64,000 bases of DNA, taken from positions 4,650,001 to 4,714,000 of the forward strand of contig NZ_CP019420.1 of the NCBI RefSeq assembly GCF_001984215.1, given 5' to 3'. The position numbers and the translations under genes are program-made. Source of the DNA: Mycobacterium sp. MS1601. GTDB lineage: Bacteria > Actinomycetota > Actinomycetes > Mycobacteriales > Mycobacteriaceae. The notes beneath the pieces are model-generated. The model searched no databases and was not told the origin of the DNA. It was given only the letters and a program-made list of their open reading frames with translations. This document shows positions 46,444 to 56,539 of this stretch, in pieces. Each line of letters begins with the position of its first letter. Position 1 is the first letter of the stretch.

Positions 46444-47280
46444 ATGTCATGCGCGATGAGCGCACTCGATCTCCTCGACCACTGGCCTGTCCCGACTGCC
46501 GCCGCCGCGGTGATCGGGAGGTCCGGACTGCTGTCGACCTACGGTGACGTCGACCGCAGGTTCCGGCTGGCGTCGGTGACCAAACCTCTTGTCGCGCGTG
46601 CCGCGCAGGTGGCCGTCGAGGAAGGTGCGGTCGAACTCGACACCGCCGCGGGACCGCCGGGGTCGACGGTGCGCCACCTGCTGGCCCACACCTCGGGTCT
46701 GGCGATGCTCGACGACAAGGTGATCGCCAAACCCGGCACCCGCAGGGTGTACTCCAATACCGGCTTCGGGGTGCTGGCCACGGCCATCGAGGAGGCCGCC
46801 GAGATTGACTTCGCCACTTATCTCACCGAGTCCGTGTTCGAACCGCTGGGGATGGTGTCGTCGTCCTTGGACGGCGGGGCGGCGGCGGCGGGATACGGCG
46901 TCACGTCGACGGTCGCCGATCTGGTCCGGTTCGCCGGTGAGTTGTTGGAGCCCGACCTGGTGTCACCGGAGATGGCCGCCGATGCCACGTCGGTGCAGTT
47001 CCCGGGGCTCGATGGCGTGCTGCCCGGCTACGGGCCTCAGCGGCCCAACGACTGGGGGCTTGGCTTCGAACTGAAATCAGCGAAGTCGCCGCACTGGACC
47101 GGAGCGCTGAACTCGCCACGCACCTTCGGTCATTTCGGGCAGTCGGGGACATTCATCTGGGCCGATCCGGAGGCCGGACTGGCCCTGGTGGTGCTGACCG
47201 ACCGCGACTTCGGTGACTGGGCACACCCGCTGTGGCCTGCTGTGTCTGATGAAGCTCTGAGAGAATTCGCGGCACACTAG
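46444..47280 (+). CDS. beta-lactamase/PBP-like serine hydrolase
   Basis: 278 residues from ATG 46444; ATG 46456 is also possible. The serine acyl-enzyme motifs are SVTKP (SxxK, about residue 44) and YSNTG (YxN). HFGQSGTF stands where the KTG-like third motif is expected. It matches the size and order of M. tuberculosis Rv2257c. Such proteins can be esterases, carboxypeptidases or lactamases; no signal peptide is seen, so a cytosolic esterase is more likely. Neighbouring genes are the Rv2256c/Rv2252 equivalents. Confidence 0.85.
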   Translation: MSCAMSALDLLDHWPVPTAAAAVIGRSGLLSTYGDVDRRFRLASVTKPLVARAAQVAVEEGAVELDTAAGPPGSTVRHLLAHTSGLAMLDDKVIAKPGTRRVYSNTGFGVLATAIEEAAEIDFATYLTESVFEPLGMVSSSLDGGAAAAGYGVTSTVADLVRFAGELLEPDLVSPEMAADATSVQFPGLDGVLPGYGPQRPNDWGLGFELKSAKSPHWTGALNSPRTFGHFGQSGTFIWADPEAGLALVVLTDRDFGDWAHPLWPAVSDEALREFAAH

Positions 47281-47394
47281 CGCAACACCTGCCCCACAGG
47301 GCACAATAGACACGCACGACACACGTTTTGTAATGCTCGAAGTTCTGCAAGGTCGTTGGGGAAGACGTCCCTCGTGGAACTGAAGGAGCAGCCA

Positions 47395-47910
47395 ATGCGT
47401 GCGTCGAACCAATTCGCCGACGCGACTACAGGGGTGGTTTATGTCCACTCCTCACCCGCGGCGGTCTGCCCACACGTGGAGTGGGCGCTTTCGTCGACCC
47501 TGAACTCCAGGGCGAACTTGAAGTGGACGCCGCAGCCGGCCATGCCCGGACAACTGCGCGCGGTCACCAACTGGGTCGGTCCCGTGGGGACCGGCGCCGC
47601 GCTGGCCAACGCCTTGCGTTCGTGGTCGGTGCTGCGCTTCGAGGTCACCGAAGACCCGAGCGTCGGCGTCGACGGTCAGCGGTTCTGCCACACCCCTCAA
47701 CTCGGTCTGTGGAGTGGTGCCATGAGCGCCAGCGGTGACGTGATGGTCGGCGAGATGCGCCTGCGTGCACTGATGCGTGAAGGCGCCGACATGCTGGCTT
47801 CGGAGCTGGACTCCGTGTTGGGCACCGCCTGGGATGAGGCGCTCGAGCCGTACCGTTCCGGCGGCGACATCGGTGCGGAGATCACCTGGCTGCGGGAAGG
47901 CGTGGGGTAA
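47395..47910 (+). CDS. DUF3145 family protein
   Basis: 171 residues from ATG 47395, behind GAAGGAG. The sequence VYVHSSPAAVCPHVEWALSS and the RFCHTPQLGLWSGAMSASGDVM segment are characteristic of DUF3145, a small family restricted to actinobacteria with no known activity. It is the Rv2256c counterpart by order. Its last 29 bases overlap the 3' end of the convergent diacylglycerol-kinase gene. Confidence 0.88.
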   Translation: MRASNQFADATTGVVYVHSSPAAVCPHVEWALSSTLNSRANLKWTPQPAMPGQLRAVTNWVGPVGTGAALANALRSWSVLRFEVTEDPSVGVDGQRFCHTPQLGLWSGAMSASGDVMVGEMRLRALMREGADMLASELDSVLGTAWDEALEPYRSGGDIGAEITWLREGVG

Positions 47911-48793
47911 GTATCTGCAGCGCGCCCGGCACCGCCTCGATCTCGGCCGGAAGCGCGCAGGCGTAGTCCCCGTCGGCGTAGGCGTTGATGCCGGGGGAGT
48001 CGATGGTCAGGGACCTCACGCGTCTGGTGCTCACCGACTCCAACTCGACGTGGGTGCCCTTGAACACCGTCGGGAACAGTCGCACCAGCCGGGCGCGGGA
48101 ATCCGATGCCACCATCGTCACGTCGAGCAGGCCGTCGGCATGGTCGGCGGCCGGGCAGATCAGCATGCCGCCGCCGTAACTGCGGGTGTTGCCGATCGTC
48201 ACGAAGGTGAGTTCACGGTCTTCGGCCGGGCCGCCGTCGAATGCCAGCCGGAACGGCAGTAGCCGCAGTCGCGACAACTCCGCCACCATCGCCACGTTGT
48301 AGCGCATGCGTCCATGCGGCCAGCGCATCCGGTTGGCCCGATCGGACACCAGCGAGTCGAAGCCGGCGGCCACCACCGTCCCGAACCACTTCTGGGACCC
48401 GTCATCTGCGGTGATGCGGCCCAGGTCGACGGTCTCGACGTGCCCGTCGGCGATGACGTCGGCGGCCGCCTCGGGGTTCTTGGCGGGCAGCCCGTACTCC
48501 CGCGCGTGGTCGTTGCCGGTCCCGGCCGGGATGATGCCGAGCGGGGTGTCGCCGGTGGCCAGTGACTGCAGGGCCAGGGCGATCACCCCGTCACCGCCCA
48601 CGACCACCAGGGCATCCGTGCCGTGGTTGAGCGCCTCGTCCACCAACCGGGCCGCGTGCGCCGCGTCGGAACCGACAATGGCGGTGACATCGACACCGCG
48701 CTGCTGGAACCGCGCTATGGCACGTTCGGCCGCATGCGGAGCGTTGCCGTGCCCCGACGCGGGGTTGGTCAGAACGGTGACGCGGCCGATCAC
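47882..48793 (-). CDS. dagK: diacylglycerol kinase-like lipid kinase
   Basis: 303 residues from GTG 48793, which overlaps the stop of the FAD-oxidase gene in GTGA. The catalytic nucleotide motif is VVVGGDGVIALAL, then GIIPAGTGNDHAREYGLP and GGGMLICP, matching the DagK/YegS/sphingosine-kinase fold. M. tuberculosis Rv2252 phosphorylates diacylglycerol and feeds phosphatidylinositol-mannoside synthesis. The gene order here is the same. The open frame further upstream to 49249 is the antisense of the oxidase. Confidence 0.9.
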   Translation of the reverse strand: MIGRVTVLTNPASGHGNAPHAAERAIARFQQRGVDVTAIVGSDAAHAARLVDEALNHGTDALVVVGGDGVIALALQSLATGDTPLGIIPAGTGNDHAREYGLPAKNPEAAADVIADGHVETVDLGRITADDGSQKWFGTVVAAGFDSLVSDRANRMRWPHGRMRYNVAMVAELSRLRLLPFRLAFDGGPAEDRELTFVTIGNTRSYGGGMLICPAADHADGLLDVTMVASDSRARLVRLFPTVFKGTHVELESVSTRRVRSLTIDSPGINAYADGDYACALPAEIEAVPGALQILTPRLPAAR

Positions 48794-50361
48794 GGAATCA
48801 GCTTGCCCGGATTGAGGATTCCCGCCGGATCGAGACAGTCCTTGACGGCCTGCAGGATCTTGACGCCGACGTCGCCCACCTCGTCGGTCATCCATGGCCG
48901 GTGGTCGGCGCCCACCGCATGGTGGTGGGTGATGGTGCCGCCGGCACGCATGATTGCCTGGGACGCGGCGGCTTTTGCGTGTCGCCATTGCTCCAGCGGA
49001 TTTCCTCGCTGGCCGGCGACCACGGTGAAGTAGAGCGACGCTCCGGTGGGATACACATGGGAAATGTGGCACAGCACCAGTGCCGGGGTGCCGGTTTCGG
49101 CCAGTGCGGCGGTCAGGGCTTCGGTGACCGCCTGTTTGAGGTTGTGCAGGTTGGACCAGTTGGTGGCGGTCTCCAGCGTCTCGCACAGGGCGCCCGCAGC
49201 CAGCAGTGAGTCGCGCAGATAGGGTGCGTTGAAGCGGCCGTGTTCCCACGCCCTGGCCGGCGCCTCCCCCAGTGAGGTGCCGAATTGCTGTAGCAGCGAG
49301 CGGGTTTCGTAAAGGCGGCTTTCGGTGTGTGCGGCGCTGCCCTCGAACGCGGTGATGGCAAGACAGCCTCCGGTGATCTGGTGCTCGCCGATCTGCTCGG
49401 TGGTGGCCAGGTTCACGCCGGTCTCGGCTTCGTCGGACAGCCGGATCACCGTCGGGCCGGTGCCGGTCTGTACCACCGCCCGCAGTGCGGCAGCGCCGGT
49501 GGCGAAGTCAGGGAAACTCCAGGCTTCGTAGCGGGTGTCGGCGGGCTTGGGGTGCACGCGCAACCGGACGCGGGTGATGATGCCGAAAACACCTTCGGAG
49601 CCGACCATCAGGTGCCGCAGATCCGGGCCTGCCGCCGATTCCGGGGCGCGGCCGAGGTCGAGGATGCCGACGGGGGTGACGGTACGCAGCCCGCGGATCA
49701 TGTCGCTGATCCGCCCGTAGCCCGCCGAGTCCTGGCCCGACGAGCGGGTGGCGGCGAATCCGCCGATGGTGGCGAACTGGAAGCTCTGGGGGAAATGGCC
49801 GAGGGAGAAGCCTCGATCGCCCAACAGCCGTTCGGCCTCGGGGCCGGTGACGCCGGCGCCCAGCTCCGCCTCGCCCGACGTCTCGTCCAGGGCGTAGAGC
49901 TGGTCGAAGCGACGCAGGTCCAAGGAGATGACGGCATGCAATGAGCCCCGGTCCGGATCCAGCCCACCGACCACGCTGGTGCCGCCGCCGAACGGCACGA
50001 CAGCGATCGAATGCTGTGAGCAGTAGGCGAGGATCTCGGTGATCTCGTCCTCGGAACCTGGTGTCAGCACCGCGTCGGGGGCGTCCTGAACGTCGGTGGT
50101 GTTGCGACGCAACAGATCCAGAGTGGATTTGCCGCCTGCCCGGAGTAGCCGGGCATCGTCGTCGGTGGTGATGTTCGCCGCGCCGACGATGGCGGCCAGG
50201 CCGGCCGTGTCGGTGAGCGCGCTGGGCCGCAGCGTCACCTGCTCGGGTGTCAGTTCTGGTGTGTCGGGGGAGTCCACGCCGAGCGCCTGTTTCAGCAGCG
50301 TGCGGATTCCCTCGGACAGCGGCTTGGCGGCGGCCGGGTCGCCCCACGCATTCCACTTCAT
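48790..50361 (-). CDS. FAD-binding oxidase, alkylglycerone-phosphate-synthase-like (Rv2251 type)
   Basis: 523 residues from ATG 50361 (MKWNAWGDP); ATG 50376 or 50373 would add four or five residues. The PCMH-type FAD domain shows VVPFGGGTSVVGGL and FPQSFQFATIGGFAATRSSGQDS, followed by GYGRISDMIRGLR. The C-terminal FAD-oxidase_C domain ends HHHAVGADHRPWM and LDPAGILNPGKL. It resembles alkyldihydroxyacetonephosphate synthase and D-lactate/glycolate oxidases. Given dagK and glpD nearby, a role in glycerolipid or ether-lipid metabolism is plausible. Confidence 0.9.
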   Translation of the reverse strand: MKWNAWGDPAAAKPLSEGIRTLLKQALGVDSPDTPELTPEQVTLRPSALTDTAGLAAIVGAANITTDDDARLLRAGGKSTLDLLRRNTTDVQDAPDAVLTPGSEDEITEILAYCSQHSIAVVPFGGGTSVVGGLDPDRGSLHAVISLDLRRFDQLYALDETSGEAELGAGVTGPEAERLLGDRGFSLGHFPQSFQFATIGGFAATRSSGQDSAGYGRISDMIRGLRTVTPVGILDLGRAPESAAGPDLRHLMVGSEGVFGIITRVRLRVHPKPADTRYEAWSFPDFATGAAALRAVVQTGTGPTVIRLSDEAETGVNLATTEQIGEHQITGGCLAITAFEGSAAHTESRLYETRSLLQQFGTSLGEAPARAWEHGRFNAPYLRDSLLAAGALCETLETATNWSNLHNLKQAVTEALTAALAETGTPALVLCHISHVYPTGASLYFTVVAGQRGNPLEQWRHAKAAASQAIMRAGGTITHHHAVGADHRPWMTDEVGDVGVKILQAVKDCLDPAGILNPGKLIP

Positions 50362-50393
50362 CGGCGGTGACATCATGAGTTACAGTATTACAG

Positions 50394-50975
50394 ATGATGT
50401 CAATCGGTAACGCAGAGATCGTGGACGACGTGGGCGACCGGATCCTCGCCGCCGCGGCCGGGTGCGTCCGCGACTACGGCATCGACCGCGTGACCCTGGC
50501 CGAGATCGCCCGTCGGGCTCGGGTCAGCCGGCCCACCGTCTACCGCCGCTGGCCTGACACCCAGACACTGCTGGCAGCACTACTGACTCAGCGGGTCACC
50601 TCGGTTCTCGACGATGTGCCCCGTCGGGGCACCGACCGTGCCGCGATCGTCGCGCGGGCGGTTGCCGTCGCGGCCCGCCTGCGTGATGACGAGCTGATCT
50701 CCGCTGTTTTGCACTCTGCCCCGGAACTGGCGATGGTCTACATCACCGAGCGACTCGGCACCAGCCAGCAGATCCTGATCAACGCTCTGGCCGCCGACAT
50801 CGCGGTGGCCCAGGCCGGCGGAAGTGTGCGCCCCGGCGACCCCAGTCAGTTGGCGGCCATGGTGCTGTTGATCGCGCAGTCGGCCATCCAGTCGGGCCAG
50901 ATCGTCGCCGACCTGCTGCCCGCCGACGCCCTGGCCGTGGAACTGGCCCACACTCTGAACGGATACCTGCGCTGA
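50394..50975 (+). CDS. TetR-family regulator (Rv2250c type)
   Basis: 193 residues from ATG 50394 or 50397. The helix-turn-helix is LAEIARRARVSRPTVYRRWPD. It is divergent from the FAD oxidase, with starts only a few dozen bases apart, and its stop overlaps the glpD start (TGATG). The 17-base gap GAGTTACAGTATTACAG carries an AT-rich -10-like patch, so translation is probably leaderless. It likely controls the oxidase and glpD in response to a glycerolipid-related signal. Confidence 0.9.
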   Translation: MMSIGNAEIVDDVGDRILAAAAGCVRDYGIDRVTLAEIARRARVSRPTVYRRWPDTQTLLAALLTQRVTSVLDDVPRRGTDRAAIVARAVAVAARLRDDELISAVLHSAPELAMVYITERLGTSQQILINALAADIAVAQAGGSVRPGDPSQLAAMVLLIAQSAIQSGQIVADLLPADALAVELAHTLNGYLR

Positions 50976-52498
50976 TGGCCCACTCGGCTGCTCTGAACGC
51001 CGCCCGGCGTACTCGCGAGCTCGAACTCCTGGACTCTGTGGATGTACTGGTGATCGGCGCAGGCATCACCGGAGCGGGAATCGCGTTGGACGCCGCGTCG
51101 CGGGGACTCTCGGTGGCGCTGGTGGACAAACATGACCTGGCGTTCGGCACCAGCCGGTGGAGCTCGAAACTGGTGCACGGTGGCCTGCGCTACCTGGCTT
51201 CCGGCAACGTGGGCATCGCCCGACGCAGTGCTGTCGAGCGCGGAATCCTGATGACTCGCAACGCTCCTCATCTGGTGAAGGCGATGCCGCAACTGGTGCC
51301 TCTACTGCCGTCGATGGGTCGCGCCGAGCGCGCTCTGGTGCGGGTGGGGTTCCTGGCCGGCGACGGATTGCGACGTCTGGCGGGCACACCGCCGTCGGTG
51401 TTGCCGCGCTCGAGCCGGGTATCTGCCTCGCGCGCCATGGAGTTGGCGCCCGGGGTGATGCGTGTCGGGTTGGAAGGTGGCATGCTCGCCTTCGATGGGC
51501 AGCTGATCGACGATGCCCGGCTGGTGACCGCCGTGGCCCGCACAGCTGCTCAGCACGGAGCGAAAGTGCTGACCTACGTCCGCGCCTCCTCGGTCACCGG
51601 CTCCGGCGCGCTGCTGACCGACACTCTGACCGGACAGACGCTGCACGTGAAGGCCCGCGCCGTCGTCAATGCCACCGGGGTATGGGCCGGTGAGGTGGAT
51701 CCCACGCTGAAGTTGCGGCCCAGCCGAGGCACCCATCTGGTGTTCGATGCCGCTGCCTTCGGGAATCCCACTGCGGCGCTGACTATTCCGATACCGGGGG
51801 AGCTGAATCGGTTCGTTTTCGCCATGCCCGAGCAACTGGGCCGGGTGTATCTGGGGCTCACCGATGAAGACGCGCCCGGACCCATCCCCGATGTGCCGCA
51901 ACCGACGCCGGCGGAGGTGCAGTTCCTGCTGGACACGGTGAACACGGCACTGGCTGTGTCGCTGACTCCCGAGGATGTGCGTGGGTCGTATGCCGGGCTG
52001 CGGCCCCTGATCGACAACGGACAGGGGCGCACGGCCGACATCTCCCGCGAACACGCCGTCATCGAGTCGGCCGACGGCGTGATCAGCGTGGTGGGCGGCA
52101 AGCTCACCGAATACCGGCACATGGCCGAAGATGTTCTGGATCGGGCGGTTGCACTGCGTGGCTTGCTGGGAGCACCCTGCCGCACGCGGAATCTGCCGCT
52201 GGTGGGCGCGCCGGCCAACCCCGGTTCACGAGAGCCTGCCGAAGGCCGGCTGCCGTCGTCGCTGGTGGCGCGCTTCGGTGCCGAGGCGGCAAAAGTGATC
52301 GCCACGGCGACGTGTCCGCGACCCACCGAGGTGGTGGCCGACGGGATCGACGTCACCCGAGCCGAATTCGAATACGCCGTCACACACGAAGGAGCGTTGA
52401 CGGTTGACGACATCCTGGACCGTCGGACCCGCATCGGGCTGGTGGCCGAGGACCGGGAGCGGGCCGCGGCGACGGCCGAGGAAGCGATTTCGGCGTGA
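50975..52498 (+). CDS. glpD: glycerol-3-phosphate dehydrogenase, FAD-dependent
   Basis: 507 residues. The dinucleotide loop is VLVIGAGITGAGIALDAASRG, followed by DKHDLAFGTSRWSSKLVHGGLRYL, the aerobic GlpD signature. Near the C-terminus the DAO_C part contains SADGVISVVGGKLTEYRHMAEDVLDRA. It oxidises glycerol-3-phosphate to dihydroxyacetone phosphate at the membrane, passing electrons to quinones. It is the Rv2249c (glpD1) counterpart. Translation is coupled to the TetR gene. A perfect stem-loop (52486-52534) overlaps its stop. Confidence 0.95.
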   Translation: MAHSAALNAARRTRELELLDSVDVLVIGAGITGAGIALDAASRGLSVALVDKHDLAFGTSRWSSKLVHGGLRYLASGNVGIARRSAVERGILMTRNAPHLVKAMPQLVPLLPSMGRAERALVRVGFLAGDGLRRLAGTPPSVLPRSSRVSASRAMELAPGVMRVGLEGGMLAFDGQLIDDARLVTAVARTAAQHGAKVLTYVRASSVTGSGALLTDTLTGQTLHVKARAVVNATGVWAGEVDPTLKLRPSRGTHLVFDAAAFGNPTAALTIPIPGELNRFVFAMPEQLGRVYLGLTDEDAPGPIPDVPQPTPAEVQFLLDTVNTALAVSLTPEDVRGSYAGLRPLIDNGQGRTADISREHAVIESADGVISVVGGKLTEYRHMAEDVLDRAVALRGLLGAPCRTRNLPLVGAPANPGSREPAEGRLPSSLVARFGAEAAKVIATATCPRPTEVVADGIDVTRAEFEYAVTHEGALTVDDILDRRTRIGLVAEDRERAAATAEEAISA

Positions 52499-52534
52499 TT
52501 TCGATCGCTGACCGACTGAAATCACGCCGAAATC
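52486..52534. terminator. perfect 17-bp stem-loop between convergent glpD and accD6
   Basis: GATTTCGGCGTGATTTC (52486-52502) pairs perfectly with 52518-52534 around a 15-base loop. It overlaps the glpD stop (52496-52498) and lies six bases from the accD6 stop. This makes it a good bidirectional terminator for the two convergent genes. The arm is shared with the palindrome at 12434-12482. Confidence 0.75.
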
Positions 52535-52540
52535 CCTAAG

Positions 52541-53974
52541 TCACAGCGGGATGTTCTTGTGTCGACCGCGGCGGGACGGCGCTTCGGCGAGTGCCTGCGT
52601 CAGCACACTGCGCGTGTGGGCGGGGTCGATCTTCTCGTCCACCACACCGATCTCGATGGCCGAGTCCACGCCACCGGCGATCCGCTCGTGCTCGAGCGCC
52701 AATTCCTCGTGCAGGGCGTCGCGTTCTTCCGGAGCAGCGGCGGCCAGCTTCTTCTTGTGCAGGATGCCGACGGCGGCCTTGGCGCCCATGACGGCCACCT
52801 CGGCGTCCGGCCACGCGAACACCTTGGTGGCGCCGAGCGAACGGCTGTTCATGGCGATGTAGGCACCACCGTAGATCTTGCGAGTCACCAGCGTGACGCG
52901 CGGGACGGTGGCCTCACCGAAAGCGTGCAGTAGCTTGGCGCCGCGGCGCACCACGCCGCCCCACTCCTGATCCACCCCTGGCAGGTAGCCGGGCACGTCG
53001 ACGATGACCACCAGCGGGATGCCGAACGCGTCGCACAGCCGGACAAAACGTGCTGACTTCTCGGCGCTTTCGGAGTTCAGGCAGCCGCCCAGGCGCAGTG
53101 GGTTGTTGGCGATCACACCGACGCTGCGTCCGGCCAGCCTGCCGAGGCCGGTGACGATGGAGGGGGCCCAGCGGGACTGGAACTCCTCGAACGGAACACC
53201 CTCGTCGAGCAGCGCGCTGATCAGCGGACGCACCTCGTAGGCGCGTCGGGCTGACTCGGGCAGCAGTGCCTTGAGGTCGGTGTCCTGGGCCTCGGCCTTG
53301 GTGCGGTCGAAATGCCCCTGCTGGCAGAACAATCCGACAAGACGACGGCCGCGCTCATACGAGTCGAGCTCATCGTCGGCGACGATGTGGCACACACCGG
53401 ACTTCTTGTGGTGAGCCTCGGGACCACCCAGAGACACCATGTCGACGTCCTCGCCGGTGACACTGCGCACCACGTCCGGGCCGGTGACGAACACCTTGGA
53501 CTCGGGCGCCATGATGATGACGTCGGTCAAGGCGGGGCCGTAGGCCGCACCACCTGCGGCGAATCCGACGACGATCGAGATCTGCGGGATGTAGCCCGAG
53601 GCGCGGATCATGGCCTCGAAGACCAAGCCCACGGCGTGCAGGGCCTTGACGCCCTCAGCCAGCCGGGCGCCGCCCGAGTGCCAGATGCCGACGATCGGGC
53701 TCTGCTCCTCGATGGCGGTGTCATAGGCGTTGACGATGTGGGCGCAACCTTCGACACCCATCGCGCCACCCATGACGGTGCCGTCGGTGCAGAACGCCAC
53801 GGTACGCACACCGTTGACGGTGCCTGCCGCGGCCAGGACGCCGGAGCGGTCGCGCTCGTGCAGCAGTTCCACGCTGCCGTCATCGAAGAAGGTGCTCAGC
53901 CGCAGCAGCGGATCGCGGGGGTCGAGCGACTCGTTGACGCGATCCGGCGCCAGCCGGTTGTCCACAGTCGTCAT
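52541..53974 (-). CDS. accD6: acyl-CoA carboxylase carboxyltransferase beta subunit AccD6
   Basis: A 477-residue carboxyltransferase. The crotonase-like acyl-CoA and biotin half-sites are visible as GGAMGVEGCAHIVNAYDTA, GGARLAEGVKALHAVGL, GFAAGGAAYGPALTDVI and GGYIAMNS-type (GGAYIAMNSRSLGAT). In mycobacteria AccD6 works with AccA3 and AccE5 to make malonyl-CoA for FAS-I and FAS-II. It ends the fabD-acpM-kasA-kasB-accD6 operon, 24 bases after kasB. The C-terminal RRGRHKNIPL is typical of the family. Confidence 0.95.
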   Translation of the reverse strand: MTTVDNRLAPDRVNESLDPRDPLLRLSTFFDDGSVELLHERDRSGVLAAAGTVNGVRTVAFCTDGTVMGGAMGVEGCAHIVNAYDTAIEEQSPIVGIWHSGGARLAEGVKALHAVGLVFEAMIRASGYIPQISIVVGFAAGGAAYGPALTDVIIMAPESKVFVTGPDVVRSVTGEDVDMVSLGGPEAHHKKSGVCHIVADDELDSYERGRRLVGLFCQQGHFDRTKAEAQDTDLKALLPESARRAYEVRPLISALLDEGVPFEEFQSRWAPSIVTGLGRLAGRSVGVIANNPLRLGGCLNSESAEKSARFVRLCDAFGIPLVVIVDVPGYLPGVDQEWGGVVRRGAKLLHAFGEATVPRVTLVTRKIYGGAYIAMNSRSLGATKVFAWPDAEVAVMGAKAAVGILHKKKLAAAAPEERDALHEELALEHERIAGGVDSAIEIGVVDEKIDPAHTRSVLTQALAEAPSRRGRHKNIPL

Positions 53975-53998
53975 AGGTGTCTCCTAGCTGAGTTTGCG

Positions 53999-55252
53999 TC
54001 AGTACTTGCCGAAGGCAAGTGCGACGTTGTGCCCACCAAAACCAAATGAATTGTTCACCGCATACTGGAAATTTCCGGTACGCGGGGCCCCTGATACCAC
54101 ATCGAGATCTATCTCGGGATCAAGGTTCGTCAGGTTCAGTGTGGGCGGGATGACCCCATCTCGCAGCGCGAGCACGGTCAGAATGGACTCGACGGCGCCG
54201 ACTGCGCCGACCGAATGGCCGAGCGCAGACTTGGGGGCGTACACCGCGGGGCGGTGACCGCCGAGTGCGTTGTTGATGGCTTTTCCTTCGGCGACGTCGC
54301 CGACGGAGGTCCCTGTGGCGTGCGCATTGACATGGTCGATGTCAGTGGGCTGTAGCCCGGCCAGCTGAATGGCCCTGGTCATTGCGTAACCGGCTTGTTC
54401 ACCGTTCGGGTCGGGCGCCACGATGTGGTACCCATCCGAGGTGATGCTGGCTCCCATGATGCGAGCCAGGATGTTGGCGCCGCGCGCCTTGGCGTGTTCT
54501 TCGGTTTCGATCAACATCAACGCGCCGGCTTCGCCGAACACGAAGCCGTTGCGGTCTTTGTCGAAGGGGCGGCAGGCGCCTTCGGGGTCATCGTTGGTGT
54601 TCGACAGCACGATGCGCATCTGGGCGAAGCCGGCGATGGGGACCGCTTCGATGCGGGTTTCGACCCCACCGCAGATCGCCATGTCGGCCTCACCCATGAC
54701 GATGGTGCGCCACGCGTTCGCGATGCCTTCGGAACCGGAAGCGCAGGCCGAGATCACAGTGCTGACCCCGGCCCGCGCTTTCCGCTCCAGCCCAACGGCG
54801 GCCGCAGCCGCGTTGGGCATGTACATCTGGACTGCCAGGGGGGAGACGGCCCGCATGCCTTTGGCTTTCATGCCGTCGTAGGCGAACACGAGCTCTTCAC
54901 TGGAGCCGATGCCAGTCCCAATGGACACCATCAGCCGCCTGGGGTCGACGTCGGGTGAGCCGGCGTTGTCCCATAACCGACGGCTGAGCACCGTGGACAT
55001 CTTCTGCAGGTAGGAAAGTCGGCGCAGCTCGACTCGCGTCAGCTCACTGTCGAAATCCTCGAGAAGATGACCGCCGATGCGCACCGGCAGGTCGAATTGC
55101 TCGACAAACGGGTCGTCGAGCTTGCGGATGCCACTTCGGCCATCCAGCAAGGCTTTCCATGTCGACTCAGCGTCGGTCGCCACCGCGGTCGTCATCGCGA
55201 TACCGGTGACGACGACGTCGGGAAACCCATTCCCGGTGCTCAGAGTTGCCAT
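53999..55252 (-). CDS. kasB: beta-ketoacyl-ACP synthase KasB
   Basis: A 417-residue condensing enzyme of FAS-II. The nucleophile Cys is in [11 protein letters not shown], with the two His in [11 protein letters not shown] and [11 protein letters not shown]. KasB lengthens meromycolate chains to full length. It is assigned by its place after kasA and before accD6. It is about 60-65% identical to the adjacent kasA product by eye. The start is ATG 55252, 36 bases after the kasA stop. Confidence 0.94.
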   Translation of the reverse strand: MATLSTGNGFPDVVVTGIAMTTAVATDAESTWKALLDGRSGIRKLDDPFVEQFDLPVRIGGHLLEDFDSELTRVELRRLSYLQKMSTVLSRRLWDNAGSPDVDPRRLMVSIGTGIGSSEELVFAYDGMKAKGMRAVSPLAVQMYMPNAAAAAVGLERKARAGVSTVISACASGSEGIANAWRTIVMGEADMAICGGVETRIEAVPIAGFAQMRIVLSNTNDDPEGACRPFDKDRNGFVFGEAGALMLIETEEHAKARGANILARIMGASITSDGYHIVAPDPNGEQAGYAMTRAIQLAGLQPTDIDHVNAHATGTSVGDVAEGKAINNALGGHRPAVYAPKSALGHSVGAVGAVESILTVLALRDGVIPPTLNLTNLDPEIDLDVVSGAPRTGNFQYAVNNSFGFGGHNVALAFGKY

Positions 55253-55288
55253 TGGTGCTCCAGCTGTCCCTTCCCCCCAGAACGCCGA

Positions 55289-56539
55289 TCAATACTTGCC
55301 GAAGGCCAACGCGACGTTGTGCCCGCCGAACCCGAAGGAGTTGTTGATCGCGTACTGGTACTCGCCGTAACGAGGTTCGCCCGCGACGACATCGAGATCG
55401 ATCGCCGGATCGGGTGTCTCGTAGTTCAGCGTCGGCGGAATCACGCCGTCGCGCAGTGCGAGGACCGTCAGGATGGATTCCAGGGCGCCCACCGCGCCGA
55501 TGGAATGTCCCAGCGACGACTTCGGTGCGTACACCGCGGCCTGCTCGCACCCGGCGACCCGGATGGCGGTGGCCTCCGCGGTGTCACCGATCGGGGTGGC
55601 CGTGCCGTGCGCGTTGATGTGGTCGATGTCCTTCGGATCCAGTCCGGCGGTCTCCATCGCCCGCTTCATCGCGGCAGCTGCCCGCATGCCGTTTTCCGCC
55701 GGGGCCACCATGTGGAAGGCGTCGGAGGTGATGCCGGCACCCATCAGGCGGGCCAGCGGCTTGGCGCCACGAGCCAGGGCATGCTCCTCGGTCTCGATGA
55801 TCATCATCGCTCCGGCCTCGCCGAACACGAACCCGTCCCGATCCTTGTCGAACGGGCGCGACGCCCCGGTGGGGTCGTCGTTGCGCGTCGACATGGCGCG
55901 CATCATCGAGAACGCGGCGATCGGCAGGGCCTCGATGGTGCCTTCGACACCGCCGACGACGGCGAAATCCGCGTCACCCATGACGATCTGACGCCACCCG
56001 TGGGCGATGGCCTCCGACCCTGACGAGCACGCCGACACCGGGGTGATGACCCCGGCGCGGGCGCCCAGCTCCAAGCCGGCGACCGCGGCCGCGCCGTTGG
56101 GCATCACCATCTGAACGGCCAACGGGGACACCTTGCGGATCCCGCCCTCGTTCATCGCGTCGTAGGTCTCGACGATCTTCTCGCCACCGCCGAGACCCGT
56201 GCCGATCACAACCGCGAACCGGTCGGGGTCGACCTCGGGCTTACCCGAGTTCTCCCACAGCCGGCGAGCCAGCACCAGCGACATGCGCTGCACGTAGGAA
56301 TTGCGGCGGAGTTCGATGCGGGTGAGGTGGCTGTCCATGTCCTCGACGAGGTGGCCACCGATGCGCACCGGAAGATCCCACTTGGTCACGAAGTCGTCGG
56401 TGAGCTCGCGGATGCCGCTTTCGCCGGCCAGCAGACCCTTCCACGTGCTCTCGATGTCCGCGGCGAGCGCCGTGGTGGCCTCAACGGCGGTCACGACAAC
56501 GCTGGGGAAACCGCCGTTAGCAGTGGAAGGCCGGCTCAT
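55289..56539 (-). CDS. kasA: beta-ketoacyl-ACP synthase KasA
   Basis: 416 residues. Active-site Cys in [13 protein letters not shown], His in [11 protein letters not shown] and [11 protein letters not shown], and the phenylalanine gate in [13 protein letters not shown]. KasA is the essential elongating synthase of FAS-II, extending acyl-AcpM with malonyl-AcpM. It overlaps acpM by four bases (stop 56536-56538 with start 56539). KasA is a known target of thiolactomycin in mycobacteria. Confidence 0.95.
   Translation of the reverse strand: MSRPSTANGGFPSVVVTAVEATTALAADIESTWKGLLAGESGIRELTDDFVTKWDLPVRIGGHLVEDMDSHLTRIELRRNSYVQRMSLVLARRLWENSGKPEVDPDRFAVVIGTGLGGGEKIVETYDAMNEGGIRKVSPLAVQMVMPNGAAAVAGLELGARAGVITPVSACSSGSEAIAHGWRQIVMGDADFAVVGGVEGTIEALPIAAFSMMRAMSTRNDDPTGASRPFDKDRDGFVFGEAGAMMIIETEEHALARGAKPLARLMGAGITSDAFHMVAPAENGMRAAAAMKRAMETAGLDPKDIDHINAHGTATPIGDTAEATAIRVAGCEQAAVYAPKSSLGHSIGAVGALESILTVLALRDGVIPPTLNYETPDPAIDLDVVAGEPRYGEYQYAINNSFGFGGHNVALAFGKY

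Noticed and set aside
53999..56539. Long direct repeat between kasB and kasA
   Set aside because: The similarity is explained by homology of two condensing-enzyme genes that are normal neighbours in mycobacterial FAS-II.
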